The notes under the pieces are model-generated. The model saw only the letters and a program-made list of their open reading frames with translations, did no database searches and was not told the origin of the DNA. Below, piece by piece: positions 40,648 to 51,292 of a stretch of 64,000 nt of DNA (the stretch's first letter is position 1; every line of letters begins with the position of its first letter). The position numbers and the translations under genes are program-made. Origin of the DNA: Hermodice carunculata (lineage: Eukaryota; Annelida; Polychaeta; Eunicida; Amphinomidae); NCBI GenBank assembly GCA_964020975.1, contig OZ026623.1, positions 86,996,541 to 87,060,540 on the forward strand, in the 5' to 3' direction.

Positions 40648-41187
40648 GAATGTTTATGGGTTTTTATTATACCACATCAAAGATAGCCCGCCTTGTGCTG
40701 ACGTCAGTTACCTTCTTATCGCCATATGGTAATTTTAATCAACTATATATCAGAGAAACAAATGAAGATATTCGGAAAATCCATCCATTCCCTGATATTG
40801 GCCAGATTTTTCTTTGCATTTTGGAAAGCTTTTACATAAAGTTTGATTCGTTTTCAATGATCTGTAAGCTTCAAAAGCTTTAAGCGAAAATAGGGATGCG
40901 GCACATCCCTGGTTAAAACAAAAGTTAACACTTTGTATGTAGACATAGACCCACAGCGGCCATACCTCACTCTCTAATTATCTTTTGTGAGAGCTTTCTT
41001 TATTCCTTTTGAAAAATTCTTTGCGGGATGAATGAAATGATAGTTACAACAAGTGCAATATTAGGTTTCTTGTCCGATTGGTATATTTTAGATTGTCAGC
41101 GTATATTTTTGGAACGCTGATATTTTTACCGCACTTGACTTACTGTTTGACTAAATTACGTTAAAGTACATTACTCTGGTATTGCAG

Positions 41188-41267
41188 ACGCAGATTTTGG
41201 GGAATGACAAAGTCAATCCTGGTGGAACAGGCAGCTAAGGTAATGAATGTGAAAAAAATGCAACCGG
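41188..41267 (+). pseudogene. Exon-like module, copy 4
   Basis: Acceptor intact (TATTGCAG). CTGGTGGAACAGGCAGC replaces the ATG context and the frame has a stop before it. The donor is GTGGGT. Followed by G runs. Confidence 0.3.
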
Positions 41268-41409
41268 GTGGGTGGGGATGGGGGGGGGGGTAATTATACC
41301 ACATCAACGACAGCACGCCTTCTTGTATTTTGAGTGGATTATTCAGTATCATTAGTTTGGCTTGATTTCCAGGCATGTTATTTTTATATCTGCAATGGGT
41401 CTTTTTTTT

Positions 41410-41640
41410 AGAAGGGGGGCGTTGTTGTTGTTGTTGTTGTTGTTGGGTTTTTTGTTTTTGTTTTTTGTTTTTTTGTTTTTTGTTTTTTGTTTTTTGTTTT
41501 TTGTTTTTTGTTTTTTGTTTTTTTTTTGTTTTTTGTTTGTTGGATTGTTTTGGAGGGGGGTTGTCTTTTTTTTTTGTTCTTTTGTTTTTATTTTGTTTTT
41601 ATTTTATTTTTTTGCGGGGGTGTTTGGTTTTTTTTCTGCT
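41410..41640. repeat. G/T low-complexity (GTTTTTT)n block
   Basis: TTG repeats, then a GTTTTTT/TTTTTG heptamer-like tract, then irregular G/T-rich DNA. The Phe/Leu/Cys-rich frames over it are artefacts. Confidence 0.9.
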
Positions 41641-42064
41641 AAATATAACACTCAGAATTAAATATTTCTTCTAAAAGAATTTATTCATTAAGAAAGCATT
41701 GTCCGATGGATTAACTGAACTTATTTGTGACCAGAATCTAATCAATCATATTTCAATTATAATTTCTGCATACACGTTCATTAAGAATGTCATCCTATCG
41801 AGTTTGTAGAAACGGTCACAGTTTGGTCAATACTGCCACTTATTCTCATTTTTTTCCATGCCGACGTTAATGTTACTTTAAAAAATACTTTACGGGATGA
41901 ATCGTTATTTCTATGAAAGCTACAGCAAGTGCAATATCAGGTCTCTTGTTGGATTTGTATAATTTAGAATGTCACCATGTATTTTTTGAATATCTGGTAT
42001 AATTAATGCAGTTGACTCACTCTTTGACTGAATTACATCAAGTTATATTACCTTAATATTGCAG

Positions 42065-42100
42065 ACGCATATTCCAGGGGATGGCGAAAGTTAATCATGT
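42065..42100 (+). pseudogene. Exon-like module, copy 5 (truncated)
   Basis: The acceptor and first 35 nt match the other copies up to GTTAATCATG. A T-rich low-complexity stretch follows, so the second half is missing. Confidence 0.3.
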
Positions 42101-42854
42101 CTTTTTTAAAATAATCTATTAGAAGGCATCGTGTTCTTGTTTTTTTTTGTTTTTTTTTCTTTTCTTTTTTTTTTTTTTTTATTCTAGCGTCCCGTTTTTC
42201 TTTCGTATCTCATGGATGGATTGACAGAACACACTCAAAAAAAAAAAAAAAACACCAGTTGCCTGTTATGGGTGACTGCCTGTCTCAAGTCAGGAGTGAA
42301 ATTTGTTTCTTGAAATTGGTATTGGAAGAGAAATGTTGATGCTTTGGCAGGCCTGAAATCTCTTTGCTGTCATTGTTGGGTTTGGAATTAATGAATATGG
42401 ATCATGTTTTTCTGTACTAATTCAAATTTGGCACAACTACTTTTCACTGGTTAGAATAATTAAAAATGAATGACTTTTCAAGGTGTAAGTCATTTAGTTA
42501 TACATTAGGGGCGTACTTTTAAGTCTTTCCTTCCAATGCAGAGGCATTGAGACTGTCATTATGTGTACTTCTTTGTGTGTGTGTTATCACGGTCTTGTGT
42601 GAAAGGGGTACACACGTAAACGTTTCTTTCAGAAAATACTTTGCTGGATCAATCGTATTTTGTATGAAAGTTATGGGATAGAACACGTAAAAATTGGTTC
42701 CAAACCTCTGATCACCAAGTGCAAGACCACGTCTCCCACTGGATTGATACGTTTTAGATTATTAACATGTATTTTCTGAAGGTCTAATATATTTACTATG
42801 GTTGGGTTACTGCTTGACTCAATTACTTTGAAGTACAATCATTTGGTATTGCAG

Positions 42855-42924
42855 ACGTAGATTCCAAGGGATGACGAAAGTAAACCACAGCTGAACAGCA
42901 ACGAATGTGAAATAATGCAACCAG
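42855..42924 (+). pseudogene. Exon-like module, copy 6
   Basis: 70 nt between TTGCAG and GTAGGT. All three frames contain a stop, and ATG is replaced by ACA..G. It is shorter than copies 1-2 by loss of GCAGCTAAAAGT. Confidence 0.3.
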
Positions 42925-43546
42925 GTAGGTTCAACTTTGTTTTAATAATACCACATAGAAGAAAGCACGCCTTCCTGGGACATTAATGCGGCGTTACCCT
43001 TTTTATCGTAGACGATAATTTTCTATTATGAGGCATTGTGTCTGGTTCATCTATCCTAGTGTCTACTTCTTCTTTAGCATCTCACAGATGGATTGACAGA
43101 ACTCAGTCCAATTTGGCACTAAAGACTTTCCACTGGTTGCAATTCGTAAAAATTATCAAATGGCTTTTTAAGCAGTAGGTAATTTAGTTATGCTTTACCG
43201 GGGTACTTTCAAGTCGGTTTTTTCATAGTTGGGGAATTGATCCCGTCTGTACTTCTGTGTGTGCGTACTATCATGATCCTGTCTAAAGGGGTACACACGT
43301 AAACGTTTCTTTTTTAGAAAATACTTTGTTGGATGAATCGTACTTTGTATGGAAACTCTGGCATAGACACGTAAAAACTAGTTCTAAATCTCTCTGATCC
43401 CCAAGGGTGCATGCAAGACCCGATCTCTTACCGGATTGAAGCGTTTTAGATTATCAACATGTATTTTTTTAAGGTCTTATATATTTACTGTGGTTGGGTT
43501 ACTGTTTGACTCAATTACTTTGAAGTACATTACTTTGATACTGCAG

Positions 43547-43616
43547 ACGTAGATTCCAAGGGATGACGAAAGTAAACCACAGCTGAACAGAAACGAATGT
43601 GAAAAAATGCAACCAA
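43547..43616 (+). pseudogene. Exon-like module, copy 7
   Basis: Nearly identical to copy 6, with acceptor CTGCAG and donor AAGTAAGT. All frames are closed. Confidence 0.3.
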
Positions 43617-44496
43617 GTAAGTTTAACTTTGTTTTAAAGAAAGTACGCCTTCTGGTGACATCAGTGTGGAGTAACTCTTTCAAAGCTACATGATCGTTTT
43701 CTTAATTATCTGTGCATCAAGGAAAAGCAAATGAGAATATGCAGAAAATATGTTTATCATGTTTATTATCGATTTTTTGTGCATTTTGAAACACTTAAGT
43801 ACTAAATTTATGTAATGTGTAATAAATTCATTTGCTTCAAAATCAAAGGAATATAATAGTTTGCACTTATACCCACGGTGGCCATATCGTATCTTCACCA
43901 TACATTTCCAATTCATTATTCACAAGATCAGAGCTTTCTTTGTCCCGTGTTATTTCATGATATATTCCTTGCCTTCATATTTTCTAGGAGATGACCGATT
44001 GGTGTTATGACACTCTTTGGCGTCATGGACTCTTCATTTTCAATTAGTCGAGAGGTGGCGATATGATTTTTTAAAATGACGATCTGAAGAGTGCTGTCAC
44101 GGGGATATTCACCCTGCCAACAGTTTTCCTACAGTAGGTTCTGTTCGTAGAGTGCACCAGGGAAATCAGAGATTGACATTGGTGGGGAGTCGTATTGATG
44201 TCTCATTCTCTCGGAAATAAAACCTCTCACGCAAAAATGTGCTATTACGAAAGAAATGTTTGTTTCAAAAATATTGTACGGTGGCTGTATGGGAATTAAA
44301 TGGTTGAACGATGTATCTACTTGTCTCATGTTGGAATGACAGGATTCAGTTTTACCTGGCTGCAAACCCCGAAGGCTTTATGCTCTCCTGAGCACATTTA
44401 CAGCTATCATAAACTATGGCAAGCTTAAAAGTAAAACACCGATTAGTTTCTTAAAAAATTTTATGCATAAATTACAGTGCAATTATTTCATTATCA

Positions 44497-44498
44497 CT

Positions 44499-44586
<88 letters not shown>
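44497..44586. repeat. (CT)n microsatellite
   Basis: Uninterrupted dinucleotide tract. Confidence 0.97.
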
Positions 44587-44589
<3 letters not shown>

Positions 44590-44737
44590 GTTGATTGTTA
44601 GCGCATTTTGATAATGAGAATACTTTGAAGTCTGATTTGTCAAAATGTCCTCATGCCACTGTTACACCCTATCTGCAGCCCCAAAGCAAGTTGTGCAAAG
44701 TAAACATCCATTAAAGTTGGTCTTGATAGAAGGGCGT

Positions 44738-44875
44738 AAACGGATTTTTCCTGCTGGTATATTGGGGGATTTTATTTTCCGTACCAGCATACTGGAAGCC
44801 ATGTTATTTTCTGCACCCTATACTGGGGCAATAATATTTCTTGTTCCAGTGCAATGGGACCCCTACCAATAACCT
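44738..44875. repeat. ACTGG-rich dispersed repeat, copy 2
   Basis: TTTTATTTTCCGTACCAGCA, ACTGGAAGCCATGTTATTTT, CTGCACCCTATACTGGGGCA and TTGTTCCAGTGCAATGGGAC are in the same order as in the other copies. Confidence 0.6.
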
Positions 44876-45054
44876 TTTGGAGTGGATGCATCCCCTGTAC
44901 TTTTTTGATATTGAGCAACAAGCCTTCAAATTCCATAACTTTTAGTCACATGTTCATTAGCTGAACAACAACAGCAATGTACCTGTAAGATCTGCTGTCT
45001 TCTCTTTCTACTTTAATCTTGTGGGTGATGGAAACTTCCAAACGCTGCCAATTA

Positions 45055-45185
45055 GTGTGAAGGGTGTTTCCTCGCTGGCGCACTGAGACATTTTATTAAC
45101 CGCACTGCCCTACTGGAAGCTTTTTTTTGTGCCAAAACGTTACCATAATATTTCGCGCAGAACCTTCCCATTTACGTTAAAAAAA
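45055..45185. repeat. ACTGG-rich dispersed repeat, copy 3
   Basis: GTTTCCTCGCTGGCGCACTG, ACATTTTATTAACCGCACTG and CTACTGGAAGC share order with copies 2 and 4. The 3' part is diverged. Confidence 0.5.
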
Positions 45186-45324
45186 GTCAAATACTTTATG
45201 GGTCAATTTTTTTTTTTTTTTTTTTTTTGCTAGTAGAAAGAAAAAGTACGTCAGACTCTTTTGGAAAGCTTCTGAAATTTATCATGTAATATTTCACATA
45301 TAAAATGTATTTTAGGCTTCAAAG

Positions 45325-45420
45325 ATGTTGACTGCGAAGCCACCTTCTGCCGGTCGTCGCAGCGCCCTCGGTTTGCCTTGCACAAACACGCGGAGACCGT
45401 CTCCACGCAGGCAGAGCTGA
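45325..45420 (+). other. CpG-rich 31-codon ORF, possible exon relic
   Basis: After ATTTTAG, an ATG opens a frame encoding MLTAKPPSAGRRSALGLPCT then NTRRPSPRRQS and a stop. It is basic and Pro/Ser/Arg-rich, with GC-rich third positions and clustered CpG, unlike its A+T-rich surroundings. No convincing splice donor follows. It could be a relic of a host exon or chance. No family is assigned. Confidence 0.25.
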
Positions 45421-45499
45421 TGTCGGATTGTATGCAATTAATCTTTTGGTTAGGACTGTTGCTTACAGATCGTTGACGACCGACTTTCCCGAGAAAAAG

Positions 45500-45695
45500 G
45501 AGGTTTTCTATTCTGGCGTACTGAGATTTTTTTTTTTTTTTTTTTTTGACCGCACTTTCGTTCTGAGAGCCACTTTATATCCTGTACTTCACATCGGTCT
45601 TAATTGTCTTAATTTCCTTACCTTGCACTGGGGCAAAATTATCACCTGTGTCAGGGCACTGTGATCGCCTTCACCATCAAACCCCCACCTCTTGG
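45500..45695. repeat. ACTGG-rich dispersed repeat, copy 4
   Basis: TATTCTGGCGTACTGAGA, then a poly-T run, GACCGCACTTTCGTTCTGAG, CCTTACCTTGCACTGGGGCA and CACCTGTGTCAGGGCACTGT follow the consensus order. Confidence 0.6.
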
Positions 45696-45699
45696 GGAA

Positions 45700-46450
45700 A
45701 GTGCCGCGACGATAGCACAACATAAACAAAATCCTAACAATAACAATAAGACTAAGACTAAGAGTACATGTCTGGGTTGGTCGCGGTTTGATGTTGGCTA
45801 CATTGCTGACGTAGCATAGTGCCAATTTGTAGCATAATGCCAAGGTAATGCTAAAACTATAGTTTCTTTGAGCCATCACTTGACTACAAATTAATTAAGC
45901 AGCCGAGGCACTGAAACATAGATCCATGAAATCCTCCGGAATACTTGCGTCGTGGCAATTTTGAATTTTGAAAAGTGGAAGGGGTTTTTTTTGTTTTTGT
46001 TTTGTTTGTTTGTTTGTTTGTTTGTTTGTTTGTTTTTTTTTTCTTGTTTTTTTTTTGTGTATCCCAGTCATGTTACTGTGATTTCACAAATTGTCAGGTG
46101 GAGTTTTCGCAGCCATTGTTGAGCCTGAGGGAAACATTGCAATGTCACACTGGGCTAATTCAGCTGTAACGTCATCTGGTGAAGCTTGCTTACATGTTTA
46201 TCCGGTCAATGTCTTAACACTTTTCATCCCTAAACATTTAAATAATTCCAACCTCAAATAAGCTATTTATACGCAAACACGCTAATATGTCTATTTGCAT
46301 GTCGTAACACATGCACAAGTCAATGGTGCAATCTCTGTGGTTTCACAACACGTGGGCAGCACGTGCGCTCCTTCTACTTCAAAATATAATAAAAACTCAC
46401 CAGGTGCAGGGAAAACTGAAACTGCCGCTCAAAAAGGTTGCTTACCATAG
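45700..46450. other. Intergenic DNA with TTTG tract
   Basis: A (TTTG)n tract lies at about 45,990-46,035. No gene is recognised. Confidence 0.5.
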
Positions 46451-46451
46451 C

Positions 46452-46639
46452 GATGACGATCAAAATGCTAAAACAAATTGGCATTTTGTCAACACCTGCA
46501 TAGCTTTAACATTTAATTGTCATCTGCATGTTCGCTAACAAAGGTGATGACGATCAAGATGCTAAAACAAATAGACATATTGTCTACACCTGCATAGTTT
46601 TAATGTTTATTTGTCATCTGCAACTTCGCTTTTTGCTTG
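46452..46639. repeat. 94-bp direct tandem duplication
   Basis: GATGACGATCAA begins both copies (46,452 and 46,546), which then share GATGCTAAAACAAAT, ACACCTGCATAG, TTTGTCATCTGC/TTGTCATCTGC and TTCGCT with moderate divergence. Confidence 0.85.
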
Positions 46640-47248
46640 CATTATGTGAATGTCTAGACAGACCAAGAATTCCTTGACATAGCGGATCACAACGCCTGGC
46701 AGTGTTACCAGCTTTGCAACTTTTGTGCGAGATCTAGGTGCCTACGAATATCTCGGCCTAAACTCAGTGTTAAAAAAATATGGAGAAACTCTACTGCCAT
46801 TTATTTTTTCACAAGCCCGGCATATTTATACATAGTTTTAAAGTGTAAAAGGTATGGTGTATATTATGGTGATTGAGGAATAGAATACTGACTCGGAATT
46901 TTAAAAAATGAATCAGTCTAGCTTTTTATTTTTCCATTTTTTCCCCTCGGGACGGGAGGCATCCTCCGGCCAACACTACCCCTTCGGTTGCTCTCAGCCC
47001 TCGCATGGAGGGTGTAAAGCCCCCCCCCCCCCCCCCCCCCGTTGGTGCCAAACCTGGCCCCCTCGGTCGCTGTTATTGTACTTGTGTCCACTTCCTAGTA
47101 GTCATTACCCTATTCCGCAGTCCGAACTCTACTCTTCATAAGCTAACCTGCCCCTGTCTAACTTATATGCATAGCAGTACTATTTTCCATATTGCACACG
47201 TTCCTCTGTAAAATTTTGACGTAGGCAGTATTAGCCCCAATAAATTAA
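46640..47248. other. Intergenic DNA with C-run
   Basis: A C run of about 20 lies at 47,020-47,040. No gene is recognised. Confidence 0.5.
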
Positions 47249-47365
47249 AGGGTCTTCAGCGGGTAACTACTCAACATGTTTCGGAGCCTTTTACCCGTAC
47301 ATGTCTCTCTGAGTAGCGGCTCCTTGTCTAAGCTAAATATTCAGCAAAGACAACCCACATAATAA
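47249..47365. repeat. Dispersed repeat with GGGTCTTCAGCGGGTAAC, copy 2
   Basis: Homologous to 22,787-22,905. Within this copy CTACTCA and TGAGTAG, GGGTAA and TTACCC, and GGAGCC and GGCTCC are inverted pairs, so the sequence may fold into a branched hairpin. Confidence 0.7.
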
Positions 47366-47880
47366 TGAATAAATATGAACGTGGCAATTGATTAATTAGC
47401 TAAATACGTGAAGTTTTGTTTATAAATGCAGAGCTTCATATGAAAGAAGAATACCTGTCAAACAAACCGTAATTACCAAATTTGCATAGTACAGGTTCAG
47501 ATAAGAACAATTTGACTTACCCCTGAACCAATATGTACCCTTTCTAGCTGGACAGCTTATCCTAGTTAAACCATCCGCCAATGTTTAACTGAAGTGGAAA
47601 CAAACTGGGGCATTATATTCAGTCCCAGTGATTGTAAAATAAACAGTTGCAGCTAGACCACCTGTATAAACCAAGGGAAATCCTAACAAGGACTGCAACA
47701 ATGTACATCCTGCACCAGAGATGTAAAACAAACTCCATGATGACACCTACTCCACAAACAATTAAGCTCTATTTCACTGCCAAACCTGAGTCAATGTGTC
47801 AACGGAATGTGTCAGGCTTGTGACATTTGAGAAAATACTGTAAATTTTAAATAATTTTTTAGTATTGAGTACATGTGCAT
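47366..47880. other. Intergenic DNA, no gene seen
   Basis: A+T-rich unrecognised sequence. Confidence 0.5.
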
Positions 47881-47884
47881 TTAG

Positions 47885-48500
47885 GCATATCAGAAAAGAA
47901 TGAAAGTCATTTGCATTTATGCCAAAAACATGCTATCAAAACAATTTTTCGTAACAGGATTTTAAGTACAATTAGGCAAACATGTAACTGTTGTACGCCG
48001 CTTCTTGCTACCTGTAGCCCCTGGGGGGTTACCTAACAGAAAACATGTAAGCCTAAAATGTCTGAAAGTGAATATTAAAACAGAAAGATGGCAAAAGATA
48101 AAGTTAAGTAGCAAAACAGACAAGTCTAAAAACTGTAAATTATTGTGGCCAATTTTTCTAATAATCTTTGGATATTAACAGTAGAATTATAGGGCAAGTC
48201 AGAAAAGAATGAAAGTCATTTGTATTTATGTCAAGAGAATGCAATGAAAATATTAACCAGATATCAAGTACAATTAGGCAAGCTTCTAACTGTCGTAGGC
48301 CGCTTCTTGCTACCTGTAGCCCCTGGGGGGTTACCTAAAAGAAAACAAGCTAGCCTAAAATGTCTGAAAGGTGAACATTTGAACAGAATGATGTCATAAG
48401 ATATAATTAATTAGCAAAACAGGCAAGTCTAAAATCTCTAAAATTATTGAAGCCAAACTTTCCAACCATCTCGGGATATTTACAGCAAAATTTGTAGAAA
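47885..48500. repeat. 309-bp tandem duplication with identical core
   Basis: CAGAAAAGAATGAAAGTCAT starts at 47,891 and 48,200. The copies are diverged overall with several small indels, but a stretch of about 38 nt containing GCTACCTGTAGCCCCTGGGG then GGTTACCTAA (about 47,998-48,036 and 48,300-48,338) is identical. No open frame spans it. Confidence 0.88.
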
Positions 48501-50095
48501 TATTTGATCAAAAGTACGCCTTTGAATCCTCTTGACTCAAGTTTATTGTAAATAAACTTGGTTCTAGATGCAAAGTCCTGGAATTTAGAACATATAGGAC
48601 CAAATCTAAAATCTGTGACAAAAATGTATTATATCTAATCGTATCCGAAATATTACTATCCGAGAAAGGATAATTAACAACTTCAAAGTATGTAAACCGT
48701 AGCCCCCCCCCCCCCCCCGTCGTTCTCATCCAAACCCGAGACGCTGTTGGTACTTTGTATCCCGCACGTCTATGTCAATCCTGCTGCAAGCTTTCCTGCC
48801 ATATACGTGGAATTTAACAATTTACTTTTAACTTGATTGACTGTGGCCAACTGCTTTACTTGACAAGGTTTGGGCGCTTAGCTCAAGCTGTTAACCTGGG
48901 GCATGTTATTCTGATAGAACTCATCTACAATTCTCAAGTTTTAATTCATGTTGTAGTCAAGAACATTGAAGCAAACGACACACGACCACCAGAATATAGC
49001 CATCATAGACGTGTGAAAATAAGTGGCAACAGAACGCAAGGTAGACCTGCATGTAAGGACACAGTACGACCGACTACAGGCTATATTTGTCCAAAGAGAA
49101 CGATCACGTCAATCCTGCTCGTGATTTTCCTGACATGTACAAATCTTGTTCCAGAAATATATCTATTTCCGCTATACGACCTTATTCAGAAGCAAACAAA
49201 TTTACGAATCTTGTTTTCCACATTGATCCAGCTCGCGCAAACAGTTTGTAACGTTTCCCACGAAACCCAATCGTGTTTTGCATTTTGAGACTGGCAACTT
49301 TGGGATCGATATTACCCATTTAATTTTTTCACAAGTACATTAAACCTATATATTTGATATTTTCTGATTACTACATATCCATAGATTTTTTTTGGGGGGG
49401 GGGTTTGTTTTTTTGTTTTTGTTTTGTTTTGTTTGCAGGGTTGGAATTTTTTGAGATTTGATAGTACTCTTTCTGACTTGGTAGGATTTTCACATTTTTC
49501 GCGCAGAAGTCGCACAATTTTTTTTTTTTATTTTTGGTTTTTTGGTTTTTTGTTTTTGTTTTTGTTTTTTTGTTTTTGTTTGTTTGTTTGTTTGTTTGTT
49601 TGTTTGTTTTTTGTTTGTTTGATTGTTTTTTTTTTCAAGTTGATATCAGATGAACTTTAAAATATATATCCATGTCCGGGATCGAATTCAATGGTTAGTC
49701 TTGAAATAGCATAAATAAAAAGTTATACATTTTTTATTTAGTCCTGACGGGTTGTTCATTTTCTCTCTATTAATTGCTCCAAAAGTCACGGAAGGGGTTG
49801 TCTCCCCCCCCCCCCCCAAAAAAAAATCAACAGAAACGCTCCAGGATATGATATTTTTCTTTTGATGTCCGTTGATTTTAATGTGATAAGGCAATTCGTA
49901 CGTTTGTGAGGCGAGATACAAATTGCAGAGGTTGAACAAAAAACAGTTCCGAGAAAATCGCATTGAAAGAAAAAGTTGCCAATTCTTACGCATTTATGGT
50001 TGTAATATGACACACACTCATTTCGTGTGAAATAAACTTGTAGCTTACCTCTCTGATGTTGTCATTAAAAAAGCCACTTCTTTCAAGCATTTAGA
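48501..50095. other. Intergenic DNA with low-complexity tracts
   Basis: C runs lie at about 48,703-48,718 and 49,804-49,817, with TTTTG/TTTG tracts at about 49,400-49,430 and 49,540-49,630. A 151-codon ATG frame (48,833-49,288 +) is the longest not explained by repeats, but it has no domain, signal peptide or splice context that I recognise. Confidence 0.4.
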
Positions 50096-50099
50096 CTGT

Positions 50100-51292
50100 G
50101 TTTTAGCCACGTTTACAACCTTTGACAAAGTTTTTAACATGGTCTTTTTACCACCTCCAACACTTTTTTCAATCTTCAACAGTTTCTAAGAGCTTTATGA
50201 ACCTGAGATAAGAAGTCAGATCTAATTGTTGGGCACCTTCACTAACTTTGAAACGATCGTATTGGCTTTTGAATGGTAATTTTAACAAACTTTCGCATGT
50301 AATTTTTTTAAACCATTTGTATCAACCTTTGAATAGTGTTTTAGTTACATCCGCCCACCCTTAAAAATGTGTTTCGGCAGCCTTTACCAACGTTTGCATG
50401 GTGTTCAGCCACATAACCAGTCTTTGAATGGTATATTGACCATCTTAATCAACTTTTAAATTTTATTTTAGCCACATCTGAACAAACTTGAAATTTGTTT
50501 TAGCAGACCTGTTTGATATTTGAATAGTATTTAGCCACCTGTATTAGCCGTTGGATGGTGTATAGGCTGTTGGTGTTTTAGCAGCCTTCATCAACCTTTG
50601 TGTGGTGTTCTACCCACTGCCTTCAACCTTTGGATGGTGTTTTACCCTCTGCCTTCAACTCTTGAATGGTGTGTTAGCCTCTAACGTCAACCTTTATTAA
50701 CCATTTGATGGCTTGTTAGCAACTTTTATTAACCACTGAATGACGTCAACATTTGAAGGGTGTTTTAGCCACCTATAACAACTTTGGAATGATGTATTGG
50801 CCACCTATATCAACCTTGGAATGATGTATTGGCTATCTCAATAAAAACTTTCAAAGTGTGTTTTAGCCACGCCAAATGACCTATACCGGCCTTCGAAGGG
50901 TGTTCCAGCCTCCTGCAGCCATCTTTATTAAGCGTTCAAATGTGTTTTAGCTTCCTCCATCAACATTTAAGCAGAGTTTTAGCCACTTAAATCAACATTT
51001 GCATTATGCTTTTAGCCACATCGACCTTTCAATGGTGTTTTAGCAACATTTTTCAAACTTTGAGTGGCGTTTTAGCTACTTCCATCAACCTTTGAATGGT
51101 GTTGTAGCAACCTTTACTACCCATTAAATGGCGTTTTGACCTCCTTTATCAACCTTTGATGGTGATTTAACTACATATATCAACCTTTGTATTGCGTTTT
51201 TGGCCACGTCAATCACGCTGTGAAGGATGTTTCATCTATCTTCCTCAACCTTTGAATGATGTGCCTACCACCGTCAACCCATCAATGGTGTT
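50100..51292. repeat. Degenerate 32-bp minisatellite, about 1.2 kb
   Basis: Consensus TTTTAGCCACCTNYATCAAC plus CTTTGAATGGTG. Several consecutive units are exactly 32 bp, for example at about 50,597-50,660 and 51,037-51,100. Roughly 35 units fit the span, many diverged or with a few-bp indels. Because 32 is not divisible by three, no frame stays open. Confidence 0.85.

Larger units (their letters stand above)
42210..43660. repeat. Diverged tandem duplication of about 690 bp
   Basis: Paired landmarks such as GGTACACACGTAAACGTTTC (about 42,607 and 43,289) and GCAGACGTAGATTCCAAGGG (42,851 and 43,543) are offset by about 682-692 bp. The exon-like modules of copies 6 and 7 lie in it. Confidence 0.8.
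38545..44110. repeat. Degenerate tandem array with exon-like modules
   Basis: Seven copies of one landmark (CAG then ACG(C/T)A(G/A)ATT(T/C)CA) occur with the module starting at 38,771, 39,359, 40,561, 41,188, 42,065, 42,855 and 43,547. Each is preceded by the same region (GTCAGC/TCAACATGTATTTT, then TGACTnACTnTTTGACT, then a T-rich acceptor). Most are followed by AATG(T/C)..CAACCGG and a GTAAGT-type sequence, then GCACGCCTT..TGACGTCAGT. Spacing varies (588, 1,202, 627, 877, 790, 692 bp), so units were later reshaped by insertions such as a MITE at 40,029. Probably an old tandem duplication of a gene's 5' exon region or of an unknown repeat. Confidence 0.8.

Noticed and set aside
41362-41674. 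Phe/Cys-rich membrane-like proteins
   Set aside because: Low-complexity GTTTTTT repeats give hydrophobic frames with no gene context.
48833-49288. 151-codon ORF
   Set aside because: Longest repeat-free frame, but there is no known domain, no signal peptide or membrane segment I can defend, and no conserved context. Kept only as a note in the region entry.
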